Positions 51,697 through 62,207 of a DNA stretch of 64,000 nucleotides are shown here, in pieces. How positions within the stretch are numbered: position 1 is the stretch's first letter; every line of letters begins with the position of its first letter. A program made the translations under genes and the position numbers. This stretch comes from Pontiellaceae bacterium. Lineage in GTDB: Bacteria; Verrucomicrobiota; Kiritimatiellia; Kiritimatiellales; Pontiellaceae. A model generated the notes under the pieces. The model had not been told where the DNA came from. It was given only the letters and a program-made list of their open reading frames with translations, and made no database searches. The stretch spans positions 19,188 through 83,187 of the forward strand of contig JAFGVP010000073.1 in the NCBI GenBank assembly GCA_016937945.1. The letters are read 5' to 3'.

Positions 51697-52965
51697 TCAC
51701 TTCCTGCGGATCAGCGCGGCAAAGGCGCCGTCGGTCTCGGATTCCGGAGGAAAGCACTTCCCGGTTTTCACCATCCGGAATCCGGGATGATCGCTGACCC
51801 AACGCGCAATGAGATCTTCGTTTTCCTCGGTCTCAAGACTGCAGGTGCTATAAACTAGCCGGCCTTTTTCCTTCAGCATTCCCGCACATGCAGTCAGAAT
51901 TTCATACTGCAGCGCCGCAATTTTTTCGATGCGCCCCGAGTCGATCCGCCAGCGGGCATCGGCGCGCCGGCGCAGTACGCCGGTATTCAGGCAGGGTACA
52001 TCCAACAGGATGGCGTCGAACCGCCGGTCTTTCAGCGCTTCTTCCGGGCGGCGGGCATCGCCCTGAACGATTTCCACCCAATCCATCCTCAACCGCTGAC
52101 GGTTTTCCTCCAGCACCTTGATACGGTCCGCGTGCAGATCCATCGCCACCAGCGATCCCCGGCCGGCCATCCGACCGGCCATCATCGCGGTTTTGCCTCC
52201 CGGCGCAGCGCACGCATCGAGCACTGCTTCGCCGGCCCGCGGCGCCAGCAGATCCACCGAAACCGATGTAGCCGGATCCTGAATGGTAAACCAGCCCTCG
52301 GCATAGCCGGGCACTTTTTTCACGGCAATGCCGCGCGGGAGCACGAGAAAGATTTCACGATCGGAAAACGGGTGCAGCAGCGGCTCAATATCGGCTTCAC
52401 GCAGTTTATCGACAAATTCCCCCGCATCGACGGCTGACTGGTCGACCCGCAAGGTCGTGGCCGGCGGCAGGTTGTCCCACTCGGCAAGACGTTGGGCATC
52501 GTCGCGCCCATACTGTTTTTCCCAGCGCTTCAACAGAAACTCCGGATGAGAAAGCCGGATATGCGCCGGTTGCTGTTCGAGATCCTTCAAAACCGCATCA
52601 CGCTCACGCTGCGCCCGGCGCAGAACAGCATTCACCATTTTGGCCGCGCCGGTTCCGCCGGATCGATCCTTGGCAGCATCTACGGTTTCATTGATGGCGG
52701 CATAGGATTCGACCTCCATGAACAGCAACTGGTAGAGCCCGACATGCAGCACGGCCTTTACAAAGGCAGAGGGTTCTTTTTGAACCCAGCGCGATTCCAG
52801 CCAGTTCAGGACGGCCAGATTACGAACAACTCCGTTCACGACTTCCAGAATGAAGGCGTGATCCTGTGTGATCCGGGCAAGCTGGCGGTCGGGAAAACTT
52901 CCCAGTTCAAACCATTCCGCGACAATACGTGCCGCCGTCAAACGACTGTTTCTTTTTTCGGCCAT
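51697..52965 (-). CDS. rsmB: 16S rRNA cytosine-967 methyltransferase
   Basis: The 422-residue protein has the N-terminal NusB-like RNA-binding domain (residues 1-140, INETVDAAKDRSGGTGAAKMVN). The methyltransferase follows, with AAPGGKTAMM, DVPCLNTGVLRR and the catalytic YSTCSLETEENE. It adds a methyl group to C5 of C967 in 16S rRNA. The gene converges with the CinA-like gene with no spacer. Confidence 0.95.
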   Translation of the reverse strand: MAEKRNSRLTAARIVAEWFELGSFPDRQLARITQDHAFILEVVNGVVRNLAVLNWLESRWVQKEPSAFVKAVLHVGLYQLLFMEVESYAAINETVDAAKDRSGGTGAAKMVNAVLRRAQRERDAVLKDLEQQPAHIRLSHPEFLLKRWEKQYGRDDAQRLAEWDNLPPATTLRVDQSAVDAGEFVDKLREADIEPLLHPFSDREIFLVLPRGIAVKKVPGYAEGWFTIQDPATSVSVDLLAPRAGEAVLDACAAPGGKTAMMAGRMAGRGSLVAMDLHADRIKVLEENRQRLRMDWVEIVQGDARRPEEALKDRRFDAILLDVPCLNTGVLRRRADARWRIDSGRIEKIAALQYEILTACAGMLKEKGRLVYSTCSLETEENEDLIARWVSDHPGFRMVKTGKCFPPESETDGAFAALIRRK

Positions 52966-53107
52966 GGAATCCTTTCCTGAAAATGCGGCGCCACTCTATC
53001 GGTTTCCGTCGGATTGGAAAGCTAAAGCCAAGTGTAAGCGCAATGAAACATCTGCCGGCCCGCCATTGGCGTTTTTCAATGACCGGACGGGAAATCAACT
53101 GTGATTC

Positions 53108-54253
53108 CTAAAAGATCTGGCCGGGAAACTCGACCAGCGGCAGCTCCACGCTGACCTGCCTTTTTTCCTCGCGCTCAATCACAAAAAACAGGCTGTCACC
53201 AACGGAATGATTAAAGATGGCCCGCAGGACATCATATTCATTCTTCATGGGCTGCCCATCGACCGAAATCACGCGATCGCCGACCTGCAGACCGGCTTCG
53301 GCCGCCGGCGTTTCGCGCCAGACACGCGTGACCTTCAGGCGGTTGTCCCCGTCGACTCCGTAGGTTCCGAAGGAGGCGCCCACCCAGGGCCACTCATGCT
53401 TACCGTTATCAATCAGCGACTTGGCAATGACCATGCCCAGATTGGAAGGAACAGCAAAGGCAATCCCGATACCCTTTTCCTGTGCTTCAGATAGAATCGC
53501 CGCATTAATGCCCACCAGCCGTCCATCCACATCGATCAGCGGTCCTCCGCTGTTGCCTTCATTGATGGCCACGTCGGTCTGGATAAAATCCTCATAGGGC
53601 AGCACTTCGATCCGGCGGCCTTTCTGGCTGACGTGCCCGACGGTGGCGGTACTCTGCAGGCTGAACGGAGAACCGATGGCGATCACCATTTCGCCCACCC
53701 GCAAGGCATCGGAATCGCCAAACTGTACTGCCGGAAAGATCTGATTCTCCACGCCCTCGATCTTCAGGACCGCCAGATCGGTTGCCTCGTCATGTCCCAC
53801 TTCAGTTACCGAAAGTTTGGTCCCATCCTGCAGGACAATTTCAATCCACTGCGCATCCTGAATCACATGATAACTGGTCATGATATAGCCGCGCTCATCG
53901 ATGATTACGCCCGACCCTTCGCCGGCCAGCTGTTCCGGCACGTAGCGATATTCCCGAACAAACCCGAACGGATCGCGCTGGACAACCGTACGGACAATCT
54001 TGGTCTTCTCCGTACGAATCACGACTACCGACGGCATCACCTTTTCAACGGCATCGGCGATGGCGTTGCTGAGGTCGCGTGCCACATTTTTTTCCAATGC
54101 CGGAAGCTGACGCGGGGCAAAAAGACTGATCGGCGGCTCCTCCTGCGGTTGCGAAAGCGGTTCACCCCGGTGCCGGTGCCACGCCGAATAAGCGCCGAGA
54201 AACACCAGACCACCGCAAAGCACAATCAGCAGCCAGCGGGAACGCACGCTCAT
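53108..54253 (-). CDS. DegP/HtrA-type serine protease with one PDZ domain
   Basis: The 381-residue protein has an N-terminal membrane anchor and a trypsin-like domain with the triad His (SYHVI), Asp (ATDLAVL) and Ser (NEGNSGGPL). One C-terminal PDZ domain follows (AAEAGLQVGDRVISVDG). This is the DegS-like layout, so it may be an inner-membrane stress sensor rather than a DegP cage. The gene overlaps xseB by 4 bases. Confidence 0.94.
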   Translation of the reverse strand: MSVRSRWLLIVLCGGLVFLGAYSAWHRHRGEPLSQPQEEPPISLFAPRQLPALEKNVARDLSNAIADAVEKVMPSVVVIRTEKTKIVRTVVQRDPFGFVREYRYVPEQLAGEGSGVIIDERGYIMTSYHVIQDAQWIEIVLQDGTKLSVTEVGHDEATDLAVLKIEGVENQIFPAVQFGDSDALRVGEMVIAIGSPFSLQSTATVGHVSQKGRRIEVLPYEDFIQTDVAINEGNSGGPLIDVDGRLVGINAAILSEAQEKGIGIAFAVPSNLGMVIAKSLIDNGKHEWPWVGASFGTYGVDGDNRLKVTRVWRETPAAEAGLQVGDRVISVDGQPMKNEYDVLRAIFNHSVGDSLFFVIEREEKRQVSVELPLVEFPGQIF

Positions 54254-54483
54254 TCCTCCACCTCAAACGGCACTTCGGTCAATTCGCCGTTCTTCTTCAC
54301 CAGCTTTTCGACCCGCTGTTCAACTTCGTTGAGCTTTTTCGTACACACATCAACCAGACCGGACCCCTCTTCAAAATGCCGGATCATCTCCTCGAGGCTC
54401 AGCGTTCCGCCTTCCATCTCCTCGACAAGCAGCTCCAGCCGCTCAAGCGACTGCTCGAAGTCCACCTTCTTTTTTTCCGCCAT
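54250..54483 (-). CDS. xseB: exodeoxyribonuclease VII small subunit
   Basis: The 77-residue protein matches XseB (FEQSLERLELLVEEMEGG, SLEEMIRHFEEG). It forms a helical hairpin that binds XseA. It sits 23 bases after xseA and overlaps the protease gene by 4 bases. Confidence 0.95.
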   Translation of the reverse strand: MAEKKKVDFEQSLERLELLVEEMEGGTLSLEEMIRHFEEGSGLVDVCTKKLNEVEQRVEKLVKKNGELTEVPFEVEE

Positions 54484-54506
54484 ATCCGCCTCCGTAAAAT
54501 CTTCGT

Positions 54507-55838
54507 TTACTCTTTTTCCGCCACATTGGAAATCACTTTACCCTCTGCGAACTGGGTAACCAGCCGATCTCCGGGCTTCAGCGCCGCCGCGCTGCGAATC
54601 ACGTTGCCATCCGGCGTGCGTGTCAGGCTGTATCCCCGCCCCAGCACCGCCAGCGGATTCAGCATGCGCAGCTGACTCTCCAGCCTGCTGACGACCTGCC
54701 GCTTTCGCTCAAGCTCGGATTCCATTCGATGCCGCATGGTCATGCCCATCTCATCAATATGCTGATGGCTCTGCCGGGTCGCTGACTGCAGCAGATGCGA
54801 TATCTTCACGCGCGCCGCATCAAGCCGCTGCCCCTGACGGCCGGCCCCAAAACGCAGTAGATCGGCCATACGCACGTCGGCCGACCGAACGGCCTGCCGA
54901 TATTGCCGCACCAGATTTTCCGGCTCACGGAATACATAACTGTGCGCCTGCCGGTTCAGCCGCAGCCGGAAATCCTGCACCATGCCTTTCAGGCCCTGGC
55001 GCAGCCGCCGGTCATACAACGCAATGCGTTCCTCCAGCTCGCTTTTTTCACGCACGGCAAGCTCGGCGGCGGCCGACGGCGTCGGCGCCCGCACATCCGC
55101 CACAAAGTCCGCGATGGTAAAATCGATCTCGTGGCCCACGGCCGAAATGACAGGAATCCCGGAACGCGCAATGGCCCGGGCCACCACCTCTTCATTAAAG
55201 TTCCACAGATCCTCGATGCTGCCGCCGCCCCGGCCGACAATCATGACATCAATGTCATCGCGGGTATTCAGATAATCAATCGCCTTCACAATCCCCAACT
55301 CGGCGCCGGCCCCCTGCACCTTCACCGGAATAAGCAGAACCGCGATATTCGGAAAACGGCGCGTCAGCACGTTTATGATATCCCGAACGGCGGCACCGGT
55401 GGGCGAAGTCACCACGCCGATCTTACGCGGCATGAGCGGCAGCGGCTTTTTCCGGCCCGAATCAAACAATCCCTCCGCCGCCAGCCGGGCCTTAAGCTTT
55501 TCAAACTGTTCCTGAAGGTTGCCTTTTCCGGCCTCCTCCATTTCCGATGCGATCAGCTGGTAACGGCCCGACGCTTCGAAAACGCTCGGATGAGCGTACA
55601 TCTGGACCTTTATTCCATCTTTCGGGCGAAAGGTTACCCGAGCATTGTCGTTGCGGAACATGGCACAGGATACAGCGGCGGATTCGTCCTTGAGCGTAAA
55701 ATACCAGTGGCCGCTGGAATGGATCGTCACGCGCGAAAGCTCGCCTTCCACCCACACGTCGCCCACGCCGCTTTCCAGCACCATGCGCGCCTTGCGGTTG
55801 ACCTCCGCCACGGAATAAACTTTGCGATCAGCCCCCAT
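54507..55838 (-). CDS. xseA: exodeoxyribonuclease VII large subunit
   Basis: The 443-residue protein has an N-terminal OB fold, and the nuclease core carries GVVTSPTGAAVRDI, GRGGGSIEDLW and AVGHEIDFTI. The long helical middle (AALYDRRLRQ region) binds XseB copies. It cuts single-stranded DNA ends into short pieces. It follows ymdB by 8 bases. Confidence 0.97.
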   Translation of the reverse strand: MGADRKVYSVAEVNRKARMVLESGVGDVWVEGELSRVTIHSSGHWYFTLKDESAAVSCAMFRNDNARVTFRPKDGIKVQMYAHPSVFEASGRYQLIASEMEEAGKGNLQEQFEKLKARLAAEGLFDSGRKKPLPLMPRKIGVVTSPTGAAVRDIINVLTRRFPNIAVLLIPVKVQGAGAELGIVKAIDYLNTRDDIDVMIVGRGGGSIEDLWNFNEEVVARAIARSGIPVISAVGHEIDFTIADFVADVRAPTPSAAAELAVREKSELEERIALYDRRLRQGLKGMVQDFRLRLNRQAHSYVFREPENLVRQYRQAVRSADVRMADLLRFGAGRQGQRLDAARVKISHLLQSATRQSHQHIDEMGMTMRHRMESELERKRQVVSRLESQLRMLNPLAVLGRGYSLTRTPDGNVIRSAAALKPGDRLVTQFAEGKVISNVAEKE

Positions 55839-55846
55839 CGAAACGA

Positions 55847-56632
55847 TCAGTCCTCCAGCCGGATGCGTACCCGCTCAATACTCCGGGCATGGCCCGTTTT
55901 CATATCGACATCCACGATCGCACCCTCAAGGGTCGGATCACCTTTGGCGACATCGAATTTCTGCGGCACACCGGTCAGGAATTTTCTGATGACCGGCTCC
56001 ACCTCTCGGCCCAGTACGGAATCCTTCGGGCCGGTCATTCCGAGATCGGTAATATAGGCGGTTCCCTTGGTAAAAACGGTTTCGTCCGATGTCTGGCAGT
56101 GGGTATGGGTTCCGAAAACGGCGGAAACGCGACCATCGAGAAAGCGCCCCATCGCCATGCGTTCCGACGACGCCTCGCCATGCATGTCCACAAAAATCAC
56201 CTTATCGTTTGCCAGCTCGCCCTTGAGCATCCGCTCAATCTGCTGAAAGGGGCATTCATAGTTGGGCTGCATGAAAACACGGCCGATCAGCTGAACAACC
56301 GTCACGGTTCCCTCCGGCGTGTCAACGCGTACATAACCGCGTCCGGGCGCGCCCTTCGGCAGATTCGCCGGACGCACCACCGCCGATTCCATGTCGATCC
56401 CCGCAACCATTTCACGGCTGTCCCAGCAGTGGTCGCCCAGCGTGACCGCGTCGGCGCCGGCACCGAGCAGGGCCTGAGTGATCTCCGGCGACGGCCCGCG
56501 GCCCGATGCGGCATTTTCACCGTTGGCGATCACGAAATCGACCTCGCCATCATTCTTCATCCGACCGGCAATCTGATTAAAGGCATTTCGCCCCGGCCGC
56601 CCCACGATGTCTCCTACCAATAAAACTTTCAT
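55847..56632 (-). CDS. ymdB: YmdB-type metallophosphoesterase
   Basis: The 261-residue protein matches YmdB (TIGR00282 type): GDIVGRPGR, ANGENAASG, FVDMHGEASSE, FGTHTHCQT and YITDLGMTG. The usual GNH motif is GDH here (Asp67), a change at a metal-site region; the other ligands look intact. Bacillus YmdB hydrolyses cyclic nucleotides and affects biofilm choice. It starts the ymdB-xseA-xseB-degP operon. Confidence 0.92.
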   Translation of the reverse strand: MKVLLVGDIVGRPGRNAFNQIAGRMKNDGEVDFVIANGENAASGRGPSPEITQALLGAGADAVTLGDHCWDSREMVAGIDMESAVVRPANLPKGAPGRGYVRVDTPEGTVTVVQLIGRVFMQPNYECPFQQIERMLKGELANDKVIFVDMHGEASSERMAMGRFLDGRVSAVFGTHTHCQTSDETVFTKGTAYITDLGMTGPKDSVLGREVEPVIRKFLTGVPQKFDVAKGDPTLEGAIVDVDMKTGHARSIERVRIRLED

Positions 56633-56873
56633 AATTCCTCATTTCAATAATCGCTGAGGAGTGTACAGAAACGGCCTGACGTGTCGAGCACTCCACGCAA
56701 CCGGCACCAAACACAAGCCGCAAGTACATTTTAATATTTTTATTCATTTTTTCTTAAGCAAATTTTATTTTCCCATTTCGAAGTTTTATCGATTTAGTTG
56801 TTTCTGCTCCCCCGTGAATATGGTAGCACACCCTCTCTATTTGAGAATCGTAAGTGTTGGGGTATAGGGAGTA

Positions 56874-59183
56874 ATGAAACAGGCAGCCAATTTTTTCCGA
56901 ATTGTTTTTCATGACATTCATGATGCCGTATTTGTCAGCACTCCGGAAGGGAATGTGATCTACATGAATCCATCGGCCGCCTCTCTGACCGGCTACTGCG
57001 TGGATGAAACCGGTCGCGTTACATCCCGCAAACTGCTCCCCGAAGCGGCTGAGCTGACCCGGCATAAAAACGATGGTCAGTTCCTGAAAACCAAGCTGGC
57101 CCGCGTTGACGGATCGCACCACTACGCCGACCTGCATTGGAATGAAGTCGAGTTTTCCGGGATGCGGTTTGTTCGTCATATTTTACGCCATCGCCCCTCC
57201 TGCGACTCCATCGTTACTAGGGTGGAAGAGATACTGAAATCAGAAGACACCATGGCCCTCCTGCTCATGAACCTCATGGAACACATGACGGACATGATCT
57301 ATTTCAAGGATACCCAGTCGCGCTTTATCATGGTTAACAAAGCCTTCTGCGAAAGAACCGGAGCCAATCCGGAGACCGTGGCCGGCCGTTCCGATGAAGA
57401 TCTGTTTGCCGAGGCCCACGCTCGGAAAGCCTTTGAGGATGAGCAGAAAATTATCGCCACAGGAAATCCGCTGATTTCCGTCGAGGAAGAAGAGATCTGG
57501 CCCGATGGACGAACCAGCTGGGTTTCCTCGACGAAGCTTCCTCTGCGCAATGAAATGGGAGAGATTATCGGGACCTTCGGCGTTTCGCGCGATATTTCCG
57601 AGCGCAAGGCGATGGAGGCGGAGCTGCATGATGCACGCATCAAGGCGGAAGAGGCGGCCGTAGCCAAAAGTGCCTTTCTGGCCAACATGAGCCATGAAAT
57701 CCGGACACCGCTGAATGCCGTGGTCGGGATGAGCGACCTGCTGGCGGAAACGAAATTGTCCGATGAACAGAAAGAATGCGTGGCAACCATCAGCAACAGC
57801 TCCACCATCCTGCTCGACATCATCAACGATATTCTCGACATCTCTAAGATTGAGGCGGGAAAACTCCAGCTGGAAGCCGTCCCGTTCAACCCGGTGCAGA
57901 TCATTGAAAAAGCCGTCGACATTGTTGCTCCGCTGGCCGATGACCGCAATCTGGAGCTGATGCACTATTTTCACGGAACGCTGCCCCATATGGTGATCGG
58001 CGATCCCGTCCGACTCCAGCAGATCCTGCTGAATTTGCTGAGCAACGCCATTAAATTTACGACCAAAGGAGAAATCCTGATCGATGTTGAATGTATTCCT
58101 GAACAGGATGGCCAGTCTGAAATCCGCATATCCGTGCAGGACACCGGAATCGGCATGAGTCAAGAAGAGGCTGAGCGCGTCTTCCGCCCGTTTGAACAGG
58201 CTGATTCTTCCGTGACCCGGAAATACGGCGGGACCGGACTGGGCCTCTCGATCTGTCGCCGGCTCGTTAATATGATGGGCGGAGAGCTGACCCTGAGCAG
58301 CGAGAAAGGCGTGGGATCCCGCTTCTTCTTTTCCATCACGGTTCAGGAATCGGAAACCGGAAACACCGCGCGACAGGGCCACGACATTCTGAAAGGGCGT
58401 CGACTTCTGGTGGTTGATGACAATGATACCAACCTGAAGATTATCCGGCACGAGCTGAACAAGGCGCAGATTACCCCGATTCTCTGCTCTTCGGCAAAGG
58501 AAGCCCTCAGCCGGCTGGACTCGGGTGCTCAGGTCGATATGGCCCTTCTCGATTACAACATGCCGGAGATGAGCGGCGGCATGCTGGCCGCCCGTCTGCG
58601 AACACAGGAAAACTTTGCTGCTCGGCCGATTATGATTCTCAGTTCCAGCGGCTGTCCGCGGGACGAGGATGCCGAAGTGGTCGACCGATGGATGACCAAA
58701 CCCGTTAAAGGCCAGATGCTGAGGGACGCAATTTTCGAGCTCTTCGCCACAAATAGAGAATCGCTGCGGCAACAACCTTCCGAGCCGGATCCATCGAACG
58801 AAGAAATGCCTCCTCCGTCCATCCGCATCCTAGTAGTTGAAGACAACAAGGTGAATCAGATGGTCACCCTGCGCATACTCTCCAAACTGGGATACCAGGC
58901 CGATCTGGCAAGCAACGGGCAGGAAGCCGTCGAGGCCGCATTGAATATTTCCTATGATCTCATCCTCATGGACATTCAGATGCCGGATATGGACGGGCTG
59001 GAAGCCACCCGCGAAATCCGAGGCAGGCTGCCGGATTCCACGAAGCCCCGGATTATCGGACTCTCTGCACACGCCTTGAGCGATAGTCGTTCCAAGGCCC
59101 TCGCGGCAGGAATGGATGACTACCTGAATAAGCCGGTCAAAATCGTCGAACTGAGGCAGATGCTGATCAACCATCCGGACTGA
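56874..59183 (+). CDS. hybrid sensor histidine kinase (PAS-PAS-kinase-REC-REC)
   Basis: The 769-residue cytoplasmic protein has two PAS domains (about 8-110 and 130-245), then HisKA with His274 (MSHEIRTPLNAVVGMSDLL) and HATPase (NLLSNAIKF, GGTGLGLSICRRL). Two receivers follow, with Asp560 and Asp700. No HPt domain and no membrane helix are visible, so output must go through another protein. Upstream bases 56633-56873 are AT-rich and hold the divergent promoters. Confidence 0.93.
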   Translation: MKQAANFFRIVFHDIHDAVFVSTPEGNVIYMNPSAASLTGYCVDETGRVTSRKLLPEAAELTRHKNDGQFLKTKLARVDGSHHYADLHWNEVEFSGMRFVRHILRHRPSCDSIVTRVEEILKSEDTMALLLMNLMEHMTDMIYFKDTQSRFIMVNKAFCERTGANPETVAGRSDEDLFAEAHARKAFEDEQKIIATGNPLISVEEEEIWPDGRTSWVSSTKLPLRNEMGEIIGTFGVSRDISERKAMEAELHDARIKAEEAAVAKSAFLANMSHEIRTPLNAVVGMSDLLAETKLSDEQKECVATISNSSTILLDIINDILDISKIEAGKLQLEAVPFNPVQIIEKAVDIVAPLADDRNLELMHYFHGTLPHMVIGDPVRLQQILLNLLSNAIKFTTKGEILIDVECIPEQDGQSEIRISVQDTGIGMSQEEAERVFRPFEQADSSVTRKYGGTGLGLSICRRLVNMMGGELTLSSEKGVGSRFFFSITVQESETGNTARQGHDILKGRRLLVVDDNDTNLKIIRHELNKAQITPILCSSAKEALSRLDSGAQVDMALLDYNMPEMSGGMLAARLRTQENFAARPIMILSSSGCPRDEDAEVVDRWMTKPVKGQMLRDAIFELFATNRESLRQQPSEPDPSNEEMPPPSIRILVVEDNKVNQMVTLRILSKLGYQADLASNGQEAVEAALNISYDLILMDIQMPDMDGLEATREIRGRLPDSTKPRIIGLSAHALSDSRSKALAAGMDDYLNKPVKIVELRQMLINHPD

Positions 59184-59206
59184 TCAAGCAGCGGAACCGA
59201 AAGCTT

Positions 59207-60061
59207 TTAATCACACGCTGGTTCTGAATCGCAGTACGCGCTCCAGGCATCCAGCAGCTCCCGCGCCGGACCGGCGATAGCCTCATCCTTATCCTGACTG
59301 AACTGCGTGAAGGCATTCAGCAGGAGCTCGCTGGGTTCCAGAAAGGACAGATTATAAGCAATCTCCCGCCGCACATTGAGTGTCCGCATGGACCTGCTTT
59401 CATAGAATGGAACAAAAGGAATCCGGTCCTGCACCTCATAGCTCTCTTGGCCATCATCCCGGGCATATTGCTGTATGATCGCATTCTCGATATACCCGAC
59501 GCTGATTCCATCCGGCAGCAGATGCTCATCATATCCACACCCGGTCCCGCAGATCAGAACGGGACCGCCCATCGCAGCGAGGAGCTCTTCCACCACCGCA
59601 TTGAAATCATTACTGACCGAATCGGAATTATTGGTAAACGACCAATTTACCTGCACGGACGGATTAGATTGCAGCAGCGCCACAATGTCATCCCAGACAT
59701 CTGCACGCACTTCGGCTGACAACTCTGTCCGTCCCATTTCAAGCGCCCGCTCCAGCGCGGTCTCCGTGCCGAATCGGGCCAGAAAATGGGCCGCATCACA
59801 ACGCACCGAGGCATCCGGATGCTGCGAATAATGAAGCAGCAGCGTTTCCGCGGCAGCGACCATATTGGAGTCGGAACTGAGACAGAACTCGTCAAAATAC
59901 GGTTTTACCGGTGCACGGGAATGAGATTCACTAAAAACCTCATGCATCAAGGAATAATATCGGTATCCGACGTTTTCGGATGGGTACCGATGGCAACAGC
60001 CCGCCAGAACGGCAGACAGTCCGAGAAAAACGCTTACGACTCGCATGTTCCAATGCATCAA
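59207..60061 (-). CDS. HEAT-like lipoprotein, unknown function
   Basis: The 284-residue product has a lipoprotein signal with lipobox LAGC. Residues 60-125 look like HEAT-type helical repeats (HPDASVRCDAAHFLARFG). A middle region with GGPVLICGTGCGYDEHL and a helical tail follow. No function is known. It converges on the hybrid kinase gene. Confidence 0.78.
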   Translation of the reverse strand: MMHWNMRVVSVFLGLSAVLAGCCHRYPSENVGYRYYSLMHEVFSESHSRAPVKPYFDEFCLSSDSNMVAAAETLLLHYSQHPDASVRCDAAHFLARFGTETALERALEMGRTELSAEVRADVWDDIVALLQSNPSVQVNWSFTNNSDSVSNDFNAVVEELLAAMGGPVLICGTGCGYDEHLLPDGISVGYIENAIIQQYARDDGQESYEVQDRIPFVPFYESRSMRTLNVRREIAYNLSFLEPSELLLNAFTQFSQDKDEAIAGPARELLDAWSAYCDSEPACD

Positions 60062-60140
60062 CCCAACTCCATGTCTGTGTCAGAGACACGGTGCCAGCGA
60101 AGATCGGAACATACAAATGCAAATACCTTCCGAGCCGTGA

Positions 60141-62207
60141 CTATTCCTCACGAAGCTTCAGTAATCTTGCCTTTTCCACGAGCCGTACAAACTCGGCACG
60201 ATAGCCTTCATCATCGGAACCGCGGGCACTGCGCGCCCGCTGAATAATCCGGGAATAATCCGCATTGCCACGGTATTCGGAATTGCGTAGCAGGAGCCCG
60301 AACTCCGCCACCTCGCTGGCAAACTGAAAATTCCGCGAGGGCGCATCACTGATAAGATCGGACATTTCAACGGACCGGACCAGCAGACGGCTCTTGTCTG
60401 CGCCGGGCAGCTTATATCTCAGCTTAACCGTCATCAGGTCATCGCTTTCAACCAGCTGGGTTTTCTGATACATCAGATCATCCGCCTCCGGCACCTTTTC
60501 GCTGGAGCCAGCCGGAATCAGCTCATAGAGCGCCGTCACGGAATGGCCCGCACCCAACTCGCCGGCATCCTTCGAATCATCATTAAAATCCTCCTGGGCC
60601 AGCAGGCGGTTTTCATATCCGATCAGACGGTAGGCCTTCACCTGCGACGGGTTAAACTCAACCTGAACCTTCACATCCTCCGCAATCGTCAGCAACGTTC
60701 CGCCCATCTCCGTAATGAGTGTTTTGCGGGCTTCGAGAATATCGTCGATATAGGCATAGTTCCCATTACCGCAATCCGCCAGCTGCTCCAGTTTTGAATC
60801 CTTCAGGTTTCCGCTCCCGAACCCGAGCACCGTCAGGTAGACGCCGGACTCCCGCTGCCCTTCAATCAGCCGGACCAGCTCACCGTCAGAGCTGACGCCC
60901 ACATTAAAATCGCCGTCCGTCGCCAGAATGACCCGGTTATTTCCGTTGCGGATGAAACTCTTTCGCGCCACCTTATAGGCCAGTTCAATGCCCTCGCCGC
61001 CGGCTGTCGATCCGCCGGCCTGCAGCTGTTCAATGGCATCAACAATCCGGTCCCGATCCGCCGTCGGCTCAAGTACGAGTCCGGCGGCGCCGGCATAGAC
61101 CACAATCGAAACGCGATCCTCCGGGCGCAGCTGATCAACCAGCAGATTCATTCCGGCTTTGAGCAAGGGCAGCTTGTCCGGCTCCTCCATCGACCCCGAA
61201 ACATCCAGCAGGAACACCAGATTGTTCGGAGGAAGATCACTCGTATTCACCTTGACGCCCTGCAGACCAACCATCGCCAGCTGATGCCCCGCATTCCACG
61301 GACATTCCGCCACTTCCAGCGAGATCGAAAACGGGTCATCGCCTTCCGGTTCCGGATAGTCATACACGAAATAGTTGATCATCTCTTCAATCCGGACCGC
61401 ATCCGGCGGCGGCATCCGGTTTTCATTCAGGAAGCGTCGAACATTCGCGTAGGCCGCCCGATCCACATCAATCGAAAAGGTCGACAACGGATTATTCATC
61501 GACATCATAAACGCATTTTCAGGAATCCGGTTATACTGTTCGGTATCATGCCCGGCTGAAGCGTTGCGCAAACCGGTCATGGCATAGCGCTCATACCGCA
61601 CCAGCCCATCGGAACCGCCAACCGGAGCTGCCCCGATCAGTCCGGCGCCGGATCCCGATAAATCAGGAAGGAATCGATCCGGCATAACCGCTCCGGAATC
61701 TGCGAGAACAGGATCCACATCCGGATCATGATCAATCCGGTCCGGCAACTCGGAATGCACCGGGCGTTTCACCGGAATCGGGGCACGCACGGCCACCTCC
61801 GGCTCATCCGGATCACCTGCCTGAAAAGTGACCACCACCGGGGCCGGCGCCTCCTGAGGCAACAGTTTGATAACCACCACACTGCCGGAGAGTACAATAA
61901 ACAACGCGAAAATGGCCCCTGCGGCCAGTGCCCCCTTCAACTGGGGACTGAACCAGAAATTTCCGGTACCGTTCTCATACGCCCGCGAACGCCGCTGCAC
62001 GGCATACCAGGGACTCAGCGTTGCAGGTGCCGGTGCGTCAACCAACGCCGCATCCAGCAGCTCAACGGTCTGGCGATGCGCCTCCAGCTCGGCCGCACAG
62101 GCGGCGCATCCGTTCAGGTGTTCCTGCAGGATACGGCCCTGCTCTTCCGGCAGCTCGCCATGCAGATAGGCAACCAGCTGCTTTTCAAACTGTCTGCACT
62201 TTTTCAT
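60141..62207 (-). CDS. zinc-finger anti-sigma domain fused to YfbK-type VWA protein
   Basis: Residues 1-60 hold an anti-sigma zinc motif (His30, Cys34, Cys37: HLNGCAAC), followed by a membrane helix near 91-113. The extracytoplasmic part has a YfbK-type N-terminal region (FSIDVDRAAYANVRRFLNE), a VWA domain with DVSGSM near 329 and a DUF3520-like C-terminus. The gene overlaps the sigma factor gene by 4 bases. The architecture suggests that the VWA domain senses something outside and frees the sigma factor. Confidence 0.9.
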   Translation of the reverse strand: MKKCRQFEKQLVAYLHGELPEEQGRILQEHLNGCAACAAELEAHRQTVELLDAALVDAPAPATLSPWYAVQRRSRAYENGTGNFWFSPQLKGALAAGAIFALFIVLSGSVVVIKLLPQEAPAPVVVTFQAGDPDEPEVAVRAPIPVKRPVHSELPDRIDHDPDVDPVLADSGAVMPDRFLPDLSGSGAGLIGAAPVGGSDGLVRYERYAMTGLRNASAGHDTEQYNRIPENAFMMSMNNPLSTFSIDVDRAAYANVRRFLNENRMPPPDAVRIEEMINYFVYDYPEPEGDDPFSISLEVAECPWNAGHQLAMVGLQGVKVNTSDLPPNNLVFLLDVSGSMEEPDKLPLLKAGMNLLVDQLRPEDRVSIVVYAGAAGLVLEPTADRDRIVDAIEQLQAGGSTAGGEGIELAYKVARKSFIRNGNNRVILATDGDFNVGVSSDGELVRLIEGQRESGVYLTVLGFGSGNLKDSKLEQLADCGNGNYAYIDDILEARKTLITEMGGTLLTIAEDVKVQVEFNPSQVKAYRLIGYENRLLAQEDFNDDSKDAGELGAGHSVTALYELIPAGSSEKVPEADDLMYQKTQLVESDDLMTVKLRYKLPGADKSRLLVRSVEMSDLISDAPSRNFQFASEVAEFGLLLRNSEYRGNADYSRIIQRARSARGSDDEGYRAEFVRLVEKARLLKLREE

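Noticed and set aside
57240..58775. 511-codon minus-strand frame opposite the hybrid kinase
   Set aside because: The plus strand encodes all kinase and receiver motifs in order; the opposite frame has none.
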